DNA from: Virgibacillus sp. 7505
GTDB lineage: Bacteria; Bacillota; Bacilli; Bacillales; Amphibacillaceae
DNA: 64,000 bases
Direction: 5' to 3'
Assembly: GCF_002272135.1 (NCBI RefSeq)
Contig: NZ_NPBF01000021.1
Span: 1-64,000, forward strand
The notes below the pieces were generated by a model. It had not been told where the DNA came from. It did not search any database and was given only the letters and a program-made list of their open reading frames with translations. The position numbers and the translations under genes were made by a program. This document shows, piece by piece, positions 1 through 8,028 of this stretch. The stretch's first letter is position 1; every line of letters begins with the position of its first letter.

Positions 1-55
1 AATATCTATATGTATTTTATTATTAATGGTTTTGAACATTTGATAAGAATTGGTT

Positions 56-74
56 CTTGAATAGCAAATTCAAG
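56..74. repeat. Short palindrome upstream of marR
   Basis: Inverted repeat CTTGAAT-N5-ATTCAAG. It directly adjoins the larger palindrome at 73-114 and lies about 80-95 bases before the MarR start, so it may be part of the same operator region. No protein binding can be shown from sequence. Confidence 0.4.
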
Positions 75-114
75 TAAAGGTTTTTTGTTGCAAATACAAC
101 AAAAAACCTTTACT
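73..114. promoter_or_regulatory. Perfect 18-bp inverted repeat upstream of the MarR gene
   Basis: Two perfectly complementary 18-base arms (73-90 and 97-114) flank a six-base loop. The centre reads GTTG-N6-CAAC. It ends 36 bases before the marR start. MarR proteins commonly bind palindromes of this kind near their own promoters, so an autoregulatory operator is likely. As RNA it would also form a strong hairpin, but no T-run follows the 3' arm, so a simple terminator is less likely. Confidence 0.55.
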
Positions 115-150
115 ATGGATAAATAGTAAAAAATAAACGGAGTTGTATAT

Positions 151-603
151 ATGAAGGAAATTCTACGCGAGATAGGAATGATCGCTCGGGCATTGGATTC
201 TATAAGCAATATAGAATTTAAAGAATATGATCTTGCCAGGGGACAGTATTTGTATCTCGTTCGAATTGTTGAAAACCCAGGAATCATTCAAGAAAAACTT
301 GCAGAGATGATTAAAGTTGATCGAACAACGGCTGCACGTGCAGTTAAAAAGCTAGAGATTAATGGCTTTATCGAGAAGAAAAACGATGAACAAAATCAAA
401 AAATCAAGAAGCTATTCCCGACAGAAAAAGGGGAACAGGTCAATCATTTCATAAGAAGAGAAAATGATCATTCGGACAAGGTTGCATTAGCTGGATTATC
501 TGATCAGGAAGTAGCAAGCCTTTACAATCTTCTTCAAAGGGTTAGAAAGAATATTGAAAAAGACTGGGAATATGTAAAAAAAGGAAACAAACGAGACTAT
601 TGA
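151..603 (+). CDS. MarR family transcriptional regulator
   Basis: 150-residue winged-helix DNA-binding protein of normal MarR length. A helical N-terminus (about 1-28) is followed by the DNA-binding core at about 30-100, including a recognition helix near VDRTTAARAVKKLE and a wing near EKKNDEQNQKIKK, then C-terminal dimerisation helices. The start is ATG, preceded by a GGAG element. The stop lies 24 bases before paiA with no terminator between, so the two form an operon. It probably represses itself and paiA through the perfect palindrome at 73-114. The ligand is unknown. The regulator assignment is secure; the target is inference. Confidence 0.9.
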   Translation: MKEILREIGMIARALDSISNIEFKEYDLARGQYLYLVRIVENPGIIQEKLAEMIKVDRTTAARAVKKLEINGFIEKKNDEQNQKIKKLFPTEKGEQVNHFIRRENDHSDKVALAGLSDQEVASLYNLLQRVRKNIEKDWEYVKKGNKRDY

Positions 604-1146
<543 letters not shown>

Positions 1147-1154
1147 GGTATAAA

Positions 1155-1194
1155 AAGAACAACAAGCTGCTTAACTTGTTGTTCTTTCTTTTTT
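1155..1194. terminator. Bidirectional rho-independent terminator
   Basis: A 12-bp stem (1155-1166 with 1175-1186) is followed by a T-rich tract and preceded by an A-run. It can end paiA on the plus strand and the small gene at 1212-1391 on the minus strand. Confidence 0.85.
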
Positions 1195-1211
1195 CCAGTA
1201 TTTGCTTTTCA

Positions 1212-1391
1212 TTAGTTGTGGAGGTCAGATTTGCTGATAGTGTTTCTATTAGAGTTTATGTAGTGCGCTGCATCTCTTTTGGCTTTTTGTGCGACGGCTG
1301 CAGAGATTTCATCTGGAGAATGGAAAAGATCTTTAGGAGTGGTAACAGTAATAATAACTACAACGAGCATGCCGATCAAAAGCAATAACAT
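1212..1391 (-). CDS. Small single-pass membrane protein, unknown function
   Basis: 59-residue ORF starting ATG at 1391, preceded on the minus strand by a strong AGGAGA ribosome binding site about six bases away. Residues 2-18 are strongly hydrophobic (LLLLIGMLVVVIITV), followed by a short, charged tail with an Ala-rich amphipathic stretch (DEISAAVAQKAKRDAA). It ends just before the shared terminator at 1155-1194. The good SD, one clear transmembrane segment and the terminator support a real gene. The family is not recognised; topology is probably N-out/C-in or a cleaved signal. Confidence 0.6.
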   Translation of the reverse strand: MLLLLIGMLVVVIITVTTPKDLFHSPDEISAAVAQKAKRDAAHYINSNRNTISKSDLHN

Positions 1392-1556
1392 CTTACGTCT
1401 CCTTTTGTTTTTTCTAATTATTCATATTATAAAAGCCTCTTGTGTACATTATGTGTTGTCTTGGATTCATTTTTGGATAAAAAATATGTTGACATGAGAT
1501 CGATTCCAGGATGTATGCTTCATTCGTACTTACTCACGGACAAAGGAGATATGATT

Positions 1557-2360
1557 ATGCTGAAACTTGTTGTCACGGACTTAGACGGTACTTTTTTGAA
1601 TAACAATGGGAGTTTCAACAAAGCGCTTTTCGATGAAACACATAAGATGATGAAGGAAAATGGTATCATTTTTGCCGCTTGTACAGGGAAGCAGTGTGAA
1701 CGGGTTGAAGAACTATTTAAAGGACATTCTGATATTTGGGTGCTAGGTGACAGTGCAACTCGCATTAAAAGGGATGGCGAACTGATAAAAGACTTCCCTC
1801 TGAACAAAACACTAGGTAATGACCTAATAGGTCATATTCAAGCTTATAATCAAAAGGTGACGGTTATTGCGTGTACCGGGGACTCTGCTTATGTTAAATC
1901 AGATATATCTGAGGCTGATTATAATGTGGTTCGAAATTCATATAAAAAAGTGGAGAAAACAGACGATCTGACTGCTATAGAATCAGAGCTTGTTAAAATT
2001 ACGGTATATGATAGATCACTCGGGTCTGTTGCGCTAAAAGAGCACTTACTTGAGCAGACATATAATGAACCAATGTATATAGTTGCTTCCGAACCAGCTT
2101 GGCTGGATATTACTGCAGCGGATGTCCATAAGGGGAAAACCGTGCAAAAGCTGCAAGAGCTAGTGGGTGCCACAAAAGAAGAAACGATGTCATTCGGTGA
2201 TGGCGAGAACGATGTAGAGTTGATGGACATAGCAGATTATAGCTTTGCGATGGCAAATGCATGTGACGATACGACAGCAGCAGCCAGTTTCATTACGAAA
2301 ACGAACGAAGAGAACGGGGTTCTGCTTACGATTCAAAAGATGATCCAATTGATGAAGTGA
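1557..2360 (+). CDS. Cof-type HAD-IIB family phosphatase
   Basis: 267-residue haloacid dehalogenase-type phosphatase. Motif I is DLDGTFLN near residues 8-15, with the nucleophile Asp and catalytic Asp two residues on; motif IV is GDGENDVELM near 215. The cap between them is of the IIB type, typical of Cof/YxeH/YbiV sugar-phosphate phosphatases. The frame is open upstream, but AAAGGAG at 1542-1548 points to ATG 1557; ATG 1551 is too close. It probably dephosphorylates sugar phosphates or FMN-like metabolites. No transporter or sugar operon adjoins it, so the substrate is unknown. Confidence 0.85.
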   Translation: MLKLVVTDLDGTFLNNNGSFNKALFDETHKMMKENGIIFAACTGKQCERVEELFKGHSDIWVLGDSATRIKRDGELIKDFPLNKTLGNDLIGHIQAYNQKVTVIACTGDSAYVKSDISEADYNVVRNSYKKVEKTDDLTAIESELVKITVYDRSLGSVALKEHLLEQTYNEPMYIVASEPAWLDITAADVHKGKTVQKLQELVGATKEETMSFGDGENDVELMDIADYSFAMANACDDTTAAASFITKTNEENGVLLTIQKMIQLMK

Positions 2361-2373
2361 GTTAGCATTTATC

Positions 2374-2399
2374 CACTTATTAAACTAATTTAATAAGTG
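2374..2399. repeat. 11-bp stem-loop between HAD and VOC genes
   Basis: Perfect inverted repeat with an 11-base arm (CACTTATTAAA, 2374-2384), a CTAA loop and the complementary arm at 2389-2399. There is no T-tract, and the VOC ribosome binding site begins about seven bases later. It could be an operator or an mRNA structure; it is not a convincing terminator. Confidence 0.4.
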
Positions 2400-2421
2400 T
2401 TGCAGAAAGGAGAGTCTGATA

Positions 2422-2802
2422 ATGAAAATTGAACACGTAGCCATATGGGTGAAGGATATCGAGAGAATGAAAGAATTTTACACCCATTATTTTGGAGCAG
2501 AGAGTAACAGTCTGTATGTAAATGAAAAAAAGGGATTTGCATCCTATTTCCTTACTTTTTCGAGTGGAACCAGATTGGAGATCATGAAGAAAGTTGGGGT
2601 TAACGAGCCTGCCCTGCCAGAACAATTGGGTTGGGCGCATGTGGCATTTTCTGTTGGCAGTAAAGAAGAGGTTGATAGATTAACTGAAAATATCAGAGTG
2701 GACGGTTATACGGTCAGTGGCAATCCGCGCACTACAGGCGATGGATACTATGAGAGTGTCATAGAAGACCCGGAAGGAAATGTGATTGAGATTACTATAT
2801 AG
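2422..2802 (+). CDS. VOC (glyoxalase/bleomycin resistance) family protein
   Basis: 126-residue vicinal oxygen chelate protein with the beta-alpha-beta-beta-beta halves seen in glyoxalase I and dioxygenase-like proteins. The N-terminus [12 protein letters not shown] and the C-terminus [16 protein letters not shown] are typical, with potential metal ligands His5, Glu53 region and Glu near the C-terminus. An AAAGGAGAG site precedes the ATG. VOC proteins cover isomerases, dioxygenases and drug-binding proteins, so the reaction cannot be named. It stands between a HAD phosphatase and a ROK regulator, with neither clearly linked. Confidence 0.85.
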   Translation: MKIEHVAIWVKDIERMKEFYTHYFGAESNSLYVNEKKGFASYFLTFSSGTRLEIMKKVGVNEPALPEQLGWAHVAFSVGSKEEVDRLTENIRVDGYTVSGNPRTTGDGYYESVIEDPEGNVIEITI

Positions 2803-2842
2803 ATGGGATAAGAAGTGATATCTATAAAGGAGAAGATTTAAG

Positions 2843-3844
2843 TTGGATGATCAGATGACAATGCAGGATCAGGTGAAAGCAAACATTGTAAGAGGAATCC
2901 GGCAATTGTTGATGAACGCTCATAGTATGTCTAAAGCAGAAGTTACAGAAGCTCTTTCCATAAGCTTTCCCACTGCCAGCAAGTTCATCCAGGAGATGGT
3001 AGACCGAGGAGAAGTGCTTTCCTTGGGCCTTTTACCATCTGCAGGAGGCCGGAGAGCACAAAGCTATGCTTATAATCCTGACTTTGCCCACACATTGCTG
3101 GTTTACCTGGAAAAAGAGGAAACAAAGTATGTCATCACGGATGCCTTCGGCAACAAGATAAACGAAGCTTCTGCGGGGAGTTTCTTAAAGCAGGAACCCC
3201 GATCATTATCTGCATTTTTGAAAACAAAACTAGCAGAGGATCCGTCCATCCGAACAATTGCGATGGGCATACCTGGGGCTGTAAAAGGGGATGTAATAAG
3301 CTACATCCCTGGATATCCTATGTATGCAAACCAAAATATGAGGGACATATTAAATCTTCCAGTTGAATTAACTATGGAGAACGACATGAACGCTGCAGTT
3401 ATCGGTTACGGGAATAGAAAGGGACTATCCAGTGAAGCTTCTCTTGTCTATATATACATGGGCGCAAATGGACCAGGTGCGGGTATTTTGATCAATGGAA
3501 AACTAGTAAAAGGGCATACGATGTTCAGCGGGGAGATATCGTTTATTCCTTTAAATGAAAATAACCGATTTTTTCCTGAAAGTGAATTTGACGCAAATGA
3601 TGAGAAGTCAGTCTTATTGGTTGCTAAATTGATCTTGACTATTGGCGCATTAATAAATCCTTCTCAGATTATTTTTCATCAAGCAGAAGTCAGCAAAGAA
3701 TTTTTGGGTAAATCTGCAGATATTGTTAGATTAAATTTCCCGTCGGAGCACATACCTAAATTAAGTACTAGTGATTGGGATAAAGATTACAAAGAAGGTC
3801 TTTGGGAGATTGCTAAGTCGAAGTTGATAGAGATTTGTTTCTAA
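2843..3844 (+). CDS. Divergent ROK family transcriptional regulator
   Basis: 333-residue protein with an N-terminal winged helix (about 15-75, VTEALSISFPTASKFIQEMV) and a C-terminal ROK/sugar-kinase fold. The ROK marks are ENDMNAAVIGYG and GANGPGAGILINGKLVKG followed by SGEIS, which matches the nucleotide/sugar region of NagC/XylR-type repressors. The Cys-rich zinc motif (CxCGxxGCxE) usual in ROK proteins is absent and the C-terminal part is shorter than usual (typical ROK repressors are about 380-400). The TTG start has AAAGGAGAAG at 2826-2835. It probably senses a sugar or sugar phosphate; the target is unknown. Confidence 0.75.
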   Translation: MDDQMTMQDQVKANIVRGIRQLLMNAHSMSKAEVTEALSISFPTASKFIQEMVDRGEVLSLGLLPSAGGRRAQSYAYNPDFAHTLLVYLEKEETKYVITDAFGNKINEASAGSFLKQEPRSLSAFLKTKLAEDPSIRTIAMGIPGAVKGDVISYIPGYPMYANQNMRDILNLPVELTMENDMNAAVIGYGNRKGLSSEASLVYIYMGANGPGAGILINGKLVKGHTMFSGEISFIPLNENNRFFPESEFDANDEKSVLLVAKLILTIGALINPSQIIFHQAEVSKEFLGKSADIVRLNFPSEHIPKLSTSDWDKDYKEGLWEIAKSKLIEICF

Positions 3845-3955
3845 GTAACCTAAAATAAAACTAAACCTAAACCGTTTTCTAAAAAATAATGAAGATTACT
3901 TTTTTTGAGCTATACTATAAAAGTATTTATATTATTGTTTCTAAAGGAGTAGCTT

Positions 3956-4165
3956 ATGAAGAACAAGATTGTTGCAGGTGTACTAGGGATATTACTAGGG
4001 AATTTAGGGATACATAAATTTTACTTAGGACAAATTGGTATGGGGATTTTATATGTTGTTTTCTGCTGGACAGGTATCCCTGGGATTATCGGTTTAATTG
4101 AAGGTGTAATTTATCTTGTTAAATCAGACGAGGACTTCAACGCTAAGTATAATCGTAATATGTAA
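3956..4165 (+). CDS. TM2 domain-containing membrane protein
   Basis: 69-residue protein consisting of almost only a TM2 domain. Helix 1 (about 5-25) carries GILLGNLGIHKFYLGQ, which contains the conserved HKFYLG turn. Helix 2 (about 28-53) is GILYVVFCWTGIPGIIGLIEGV, followed by a charged tail. Bacterial TM2 proteins of this size are common and mostly of unknown function. The ATG has a good AAAGGAG. It is monocistronic and ends at the strong terminator at 4181-4207. Confidence 0.88.
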   Translation: MKNKIVAGVLGILLGNLGIHKFYLGQIGMGILYVVFCWTGIPGIIGLIEGVIYLVKSDEDFNAKYNRNM

Positions 4166-4180
4166 TTCAGTTATTGGAAA

Positions 4181-4207
4181 GCCACCCTATATAGGGTGGC
4201 TTTTTAT
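4181..4207 (+). terminator. Rho-independent terminator after the TM2 gene
   Basis: A 20-base perfect GC-rich palindrome (4181-4200, GCCACCCTAT arm) is followed by TTTTTATAT. The next 265 bases (4208-4472) are AT-rich and hold no gene that I can support; they presumably carry the sulfurtransferase promoter. Confidence 0.92.
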
Positions 4208-4472
4208 ATAAAAGATTAGAGCTAAAGAGCTTACTCAAAGAATAGTGTTACAAGAGTATATTAAATTGAATCCTGCTGTATTGTGAATTTGATGCTATAA
4301 AAATTTATTTATTTGCTCACTAATAAAGTCATTCTTCTTGTTTAATCATAACTGAAACGACGCTATAGTCTTTAAGGAAGCTTTGAGTTTTTGAAGGATT
4401 CAACCATTCCTATCTAGTATATATAAAAGAGATATACACGGTCTATTCTAAAATTAGTTAGGGGTATGTAAG

Positions 4473-5315
4473 GTGAATTATGTTGTTAATAAGGAATGGC
4501 TCAATGAACATCTAGATGACGATCGAGTTAGGATAATAGACTGCCGTTTTGAATTAGGCAATCCGGAGAAAGGAGCAGGTCTTTACATAGAAAGCCATAT
4601 TCCTGGTGCTGTTTATTTTCATCTAGAAAGCCAATTATCAGCTCCTGTTTCAAAGCATGGCGGAAGACACCCGCTGCCTGACATAGACCAATTTAAATCT
4701 GACATCGAGAAAGCGGGAATCGATAACACACATACGGTAATTGTCTACGACGGTGGAGAAGGGTCATATGCTTCTCGATTTTGGTGGCTGCTTCAATATT
4801 TAGGTCATGAAAACGTATTTGTACTAAATGAAGGTTTTAATGGATGGGTTGAAGCTGGCTACGAGACGACAAAGGATTTACCTGATAATGAAACAACTGA
4901 ATTTAAAGTGTCTATAAGAAAAGACATGCTGGCTTCCTATGAGGAAGTGAAGGAAGTTGTCGAACAAGAGAAAAAGTCTTCCATATTGATAGATTCAAGA
5001 GAGGAAAGACGCTACATAGGAGAAGTGGAACCAATTGACAGGGTAGCTGGCCATATTCCTGGCGCCATCAATAAATTTTGGGCAGAGGGATTGAATCAAG
5101 GATCATTTAAAGAAGGCGAAGAACAGAAAAAAAGATTTGCTGAGCTGGATACTAAAGATCCGGTTATCGTGTATTGCGGATCAGGTGTAACGGCTGCTCC
5201 TAATTACATTGCTTTAAAAATGGCTGGGTTCGAGAATGTAAAATTATACGCGGGAAGCTATAGTGATTGGGTTTCATATGAGCAAAATCCCGTAGCAAAG
5301 GGTAAAGGTATATAA
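4473..5315 (+). CDS. Sulfurtransferase, tandem rhodanese (TST/MST type)
   Basis: 280-residue cytoplasmic protein with two rhodanese domains, about 1-130 and 150-275. The C-terminal domain carries the catalytic loop starting at Cys235 (CGSGVTA), the form seen in 3-mercaptopyruvate sulfurtransferases rather than the CRKGVT loop of classical rhodanese. The N-terminal domain is inactive: the equivalent position is Asp93 in VYDGGEGS. It should transfer sulfane sulfur from thiosulfate or mercaptopyruvate to a thiol or cyanide. The GTG start has AGGGGT at 4460-4465. It is 44 bases before an aldo/keto reductase; no functional link is evident. Confidence 0.9.
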   Translation: MNYVVNKEWLNEHLDDDRVRIIDCRFELGNPEKGAGLYIESHIPGAVYFHLESQLSAPVSKHGGRHPLPDIDQFKSDIEKAGIDNTHTVIVYDGGEGSYASRFWWLLQYLGHENVFVLNEGFNGWVEAGYETTKDLPDNETTEFKVSIRKDMLASYEEVKEVVEQEKKSSILIDSREERRYIGEVEPIDRVAGHIPGAINKFWAEGLNQGSFKEGEEQKKRFAELDTKDPVIVYCGSGVTAAPNYIALKMAGFENVKLYAGSYSDWVSYEQNPVAKGKGI

Positions 5316-5359
5316 CGAGATTCGCTTAAATCAATAAAACTTAGATTGGAGACCTTAAG

Positions 5360-6337
5360 ATGGACTATCGATACCTTGGTAAATCTGGTTTGAAGGTAAG
5401 CAGACTTTGTTTAGGTACGATGAATTTTGGTACTACTACAGAAGAAAAGGATGCATTCCGAATTATGGATGCAGCACTTGATGCAGGCATTAATTTCTTT
5501 GACACGGCGAATGTATACGGTGCAAAAAATCGAGGTCTGACAGAATCAATTATCGGAAGATGGTTCAAGCAAGGCGGAGGCCGGAGGGAGAAAGTCGTTC
5601 TGGGTACAAAAGTATACGGAAGCATGCATAATGCTGCCGATGGTCCAAATGATGAGGCTGGGTTGTCAGCTTATAAAATTCGGCGTCATCTTGAAGAATC
5701 TTTAAAGCGCTTGCAAACCGATTACATTGAGCTGTATCAGATGCATCATATTGATCCTGCCGTAACGTGGGAAGAGCTATGGGGAGCTTTTGAATTAGGA
5801 ATCAGCCAAGGGAAGATAGGTTATGTCGGCTCCAGTAACTTTGCTGCTTGGCAGCTCGCGGTAGCACAAGGTGCAGCAAAAAACCGCCATTTCTTAGGTC
5901 TGGTTTCCGAACAGCATAAATACAATCTCAACTGTCGATATGCTGAATTGGAAGTACTTCCAGCAGCGGAACAGCTTGGGATTGGCATTATCACATGGAG
6001 TCCTCTGGATGGCGGTCTGCTTGGAAGGAATGCACTTAAAAAATTACCTGGAAGCCGAAGTGATAAGATTGGTGATAAAATCGATGCCCAGCGAGTACAA
6101 TTGGAGCAATTCGGTCAACTGTGTGAAGAAATAGGAGAAACACAGGATAATGTTGCGCTGGCTTGGCAGCTTGCCAATCCAGCTATAACTGCGCCAATCA
6201 TTGGGCCGCGTACAGTTGGGCAATTCGAGAGTGCATTACATGCGCTAGAAATTCACCTTGATGAATCCGTTTTAAAACAGCTGGATGAAATTTTCCCGGG
6301 TCCAGGCGGGGCAGCACCGTATGCTTATGCTTGGTAA
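5360..6337 (+). CDS. Aldo/keto reductase family oxidoreductase
   Basis: 325-residue TIM-barrel NADPH-dependent oxidoreductase of the AKR superfamily. The tetrad is visible as FFDTANVYG (Asp, Tyr), LGTKVYG (Lys) and YQMHHID (His). The cofactor region near the C-terminus (PIIGPRTVGQFESAL) is also conserved. It is most like the YghZ/general stress AKR group. The ATG is preceded by TTGGAGA. Possible substrates are aldehydes such as methylglyoxal, but this cannot be decided from sequence. It ends at a strong terminator shared with the converging gene. Confidence 0.9.
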   Translation: MDYRYLGKSGLKVSRLCLGTMNFGTTTEEKDAFRIMDAALDAGINFFDTANVYGAKNRGLTESIIGRWFKQGGGRREKVVLGTKVYGSMHNAADGPNDEAGLSAYKIRRHLEESLKRLQTDYIELYQMHHIDPAVTWEELWGAFELGISQGKIGYVGSSNFAAWQLAVAQGAAKNRHFLGLVSEQHKYNLNCRYAELEVLPAAEQLGIGIITWSPLDGGLLGRNALKKLPGSRSDKIGDKIDAQRVQLEQFGQLCEEIGETQDNVALAWQLANPAITAPIIGPRTVGQFESALHALEIHLDESVLKQLDEIFPGPGGAAPYAYAW

Positions 6338-6343
6338 ATAGGA

Positions 6344-6378
6344 AACTCCTGAATCCGTTATGGATTCAGGAGTTTTTT
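6344..6378. terminator. Bidirectional terminator between converging genes
   Basis: A 13-bp stem (AACTCCTGAATCC at 6344-6356, complement at 6362-6374) is followed by a T-run on the plus strand. An A-run lies upstream, so it can serve the minus-strand gene ending at 6377 as well. Confidence 0.88.
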
Positions 6379-7528
6379 ACTGCCGAAGGACTGCATCCGC
6401 AAGCGAATACACTACTGCATCATCAGTAGGTGGGTTATGCAATCCAGCTCTTACATCACGAAAATGGCGCTGCAGCGGATTGTCGGCAGACAAACTCCGG
6501 GCTCCAACTATTCGCATGCATAGATCCACGACTTCGTTCGCTTTATTGGTGGCAATATGTTTTGCAGCAGCTAAATCAGGACTCATTTCTGATCTTTTTT
6601 CAGGGTGCTCGACCCACTTCCTAGCTGTACCATAAAGTACTTCTCTGGCATTAAACAAAGCCAATTCTATCTCGCCGATTTTTCTCCTGACCTCTGGAAC
6701 ATCCTTAATTGGACCTGGCAAGGAAACAGGCTGGAGTTCTGACGCAAATTGAATGGTATAATCTCTCGCAGCAACAGCAATACCTAGGTAAACAGCCGCA
6801 ATCTGTAAGTACCAGCCTCTTGTAGTGGACTTGCCCTTGGTTTCTTCCACAAGCAGCGCATCTTGCTCAACAATTACGTCTTCCAAAATCAAATCATCGC
6901 TTCTTGTACCTCTCATTGCGATGCTATTCCATGTTTCTTCCACAGATACGCCTTCCAAACTATGATCGATCAAAAAGAAGCCTTTGTTTCCAGATGGAAG
7001 TATAGTTGCGGTAGCAATACTGTAGTCCAAAGCAGCAGCCATCGAAGCAAAAGATTTACGGCCATTAATTCTCCATCTTGAACCTTCCAGCGTTGCAGTT
7101 GTCGTCGGAGCTGCTCCTCTTGAAGGACTGCCAGTGGCGTTTTCTGTCTGAACTAAATTGAGAAGAATTTTGTCATGAATGATTTTGTTGCATAGATGCT
7201 GAAAACTTTGTTCATCCCATTGTCTGCTTTCTGCGTTTTCCAGTACAACACCGAGCTGCCAGCCAAATGATAGAGCGGTAGGAGCATCACCTTGTGCAAG
7301 TATCTCTTGAACTTGTAAGTACTCGACAAGATTTAATCCTTTGCCTCCATATTCCGTCGGCACAGTCAGTGACAAGAAGCCTCTTTCCTTAAGTGCCTGG
7401 AAGTTTTCATATGGGAACTCGCCGCTGCTGTCAAAATGAGCTGCACGTTCTTTGAATTCTTTAGAAAGGATTCTTGCTTGCTGTATCACTTGATCAAACA
7501 CTTTTGTTTTCTCGGCAGTTTCTCGCAT
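6377..7528 (-). CDS. Acyl-CoA dehydrogenase-fold flavin monooxygenase (SfnB/DszC-like)
   Basis: 383-residue protein with the three-part acyl-CoA dehydrogenase fold: helical N-domain (about 1-115), central beta-domain (VQTENATGSPSRGAAPT, GRKSFASMA) and C-terminal helical bundle with RHFRDVRAG. The family includes reduced-flavin monooxygenases acting on organosulfur compounds (DszC, SfnB). The start is ATG 7528, because AGGAGA (7535-7540) is too close to ATG 7534. It lies directly behind a minus-strand SAM riboswitch and opposite an LLM monooxygenase under its own SAM riboswitch. This points strongly to organosulfur breakdown rather than fatty acid oxidation. The substrate is unknown. Confidence 0.85.
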   Translation of the reverse strand: MRETAEKTKVFDQVIQQARILSKEFKERAAHFDSSGEFPYENFQALKERGFLSLTVPTEYGGKGLNLVEYLQVQEILAQGDAPTALSFGWQLGVVLENAESRQWDEQSFQHLCNKIIHDKILLNLVQTENATGSPSRGAAPTTTATLEGSRWRINGRKSFASMAAALDYSIATATILPSGNKGFFLIDHSLEGVSVEETWNSIAMRGTRSDDLILEDVIVEQDALLVEETKGKSTTRGWYLQIAAVYLGIAVAARDYTIQFASELQPVSLPGPIKDVPEVRRKIGEIELALFNAREVLYGTARKWVEHPEKRSEMSPDLAAAKHIATNKANEVVDLCMRIVGARSLSADNPLQRHFRDVRAGLHNPPTDDAVVYSLADAVLRQ

Positions 7529-7552
7529 GATCATTCTCCTCTTCCAATAAAG

Positions 7553-7578
7553 TAAAAAAACTCTTTCATATGAAAGAG
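7553..7578 (-). terminator. Expression-platform terminator of the minus-strand S-box
   Basis: An 18-base perfect palindrome (7561-7578) is followed on the minus strand by seven T. The upstream arm CTCTTTCAT is nearly complementary to ATGAGAGAG in the 3' strand of the riboswitch P1 helix, giving a mutually exclusive antiterminator. Confidence 0.85.
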
Positions 7579-7597
7579 GTGGCGTTATGTAAGCATT

Positions 7598-7708
7598 CTC
7601 TCTCATCTCTCAGACATTTCTGTCTGCTGGAATTAGCACCTTGCTTCATGAAAAGCGGTTGCTGCAGGGTCGCTGGACCAGTTCCTACCCTGACTCTAGA
7701 TAAGTGTA
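7598..7708 (-). promoter_or_regulatory. SAM-I (S-box) riboswitch controlling the ACAD-like monooxygenase
   Basis: Read on the minus strand, the sequence has the S-box order: CTTATC (P1 5' side), a GACCCTGCAGCAACC core, GGTGCTAATTCCAGCAG, a P4 hairpin and GATGAG (P1 3' side, near 7602-7607). This is the SAM-I consensus. With SAM bound P1 forms and the terminator at 7553-7578 folds; without SAM the antiterminator allows transcription of the gene at 6377-7528. So expression should rise when methionine/SAM is low. Confidence 0.93.
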
Positions 7709-7833
7709 ACTATTCGGTTGTCGGCATAAATATAATCCATAATTTGAATATTGTCAATTATACATTTAATTTAGAAAACTCAATTGACAGACAGAGGACT
7801 GTCCTGTATATTGAGCTGTAATTCAATAAGCAT

Positions 7834-7940
7834 TTCTTATCCAGAGAGGTGGAGGGACTGGCCCTTTGAAGCCTCGGCAACAGACTGCTGCAGTACTGTG
7901 CCAATTCCAGCAAGCTGCTAGCTTGGAAGATGAGAAGAGA
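7834..7940 (+). promoter_or_regulatory. SAM-I (S-box) riboswitch controlling the LLM-metNIQ operon
   Basis: The S-box consensus is clear: TTCTTATC (7834-7841) pairs with GATGAGAA (7929-7936) as P1. Between them lie AGAGAGGTGGAGGGACTGGCCC, GAAGCCTCGGCAACAG and GTGCCAATTCCAGCAAG. GAGAAGAG in P1 can instead pair with CTCTTCTT in the 5' arm of the terminator at 7970-8004. The switch should shut the operon off when SAM is abundant. It is oriented back to back with the minus-strand S-box at 7598-7708, leaving about 125 bases for divergent promoters. Confidence 0.95.
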
Positions 7941-7969
7941 GTGGACGTCGTACGCCTGCGTCGACTTAG

Positions 7970-8004
7970 AAAGACCTCTTCTTATCCGAGAAGGGGTCTT
8001 TTTA
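7970..8004 (+). terminator. Expression-platform terminator of the plus-strand S-box
   Basis: AAAGACC pairs with GGTCTTT, with an inner CTTCT/AGAAG stem, followed by TTTTTATT. It lies between the aptamer and the ribosome binding site of the monooxygenase gene. Confidence 0.9.
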
Positions 8005-8028
8005 TTTGTTAAAAATGGAGGGATAAAA

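Noticed and set aside
1176-1497. Overlapping plus-strand frames of about 70 codons
   Set aside because: They have no ribosome binding sites and lie opposite a small minus-strand gene with a strong SD and a sensible hydrophobic profile.
7930-8028. Longer N-terminus for the LLM monooxygenase
   Set aside because: The extra codons run through the SAM riboswitch and its terminator. GTG 8029 has a clear GGAGGG site.
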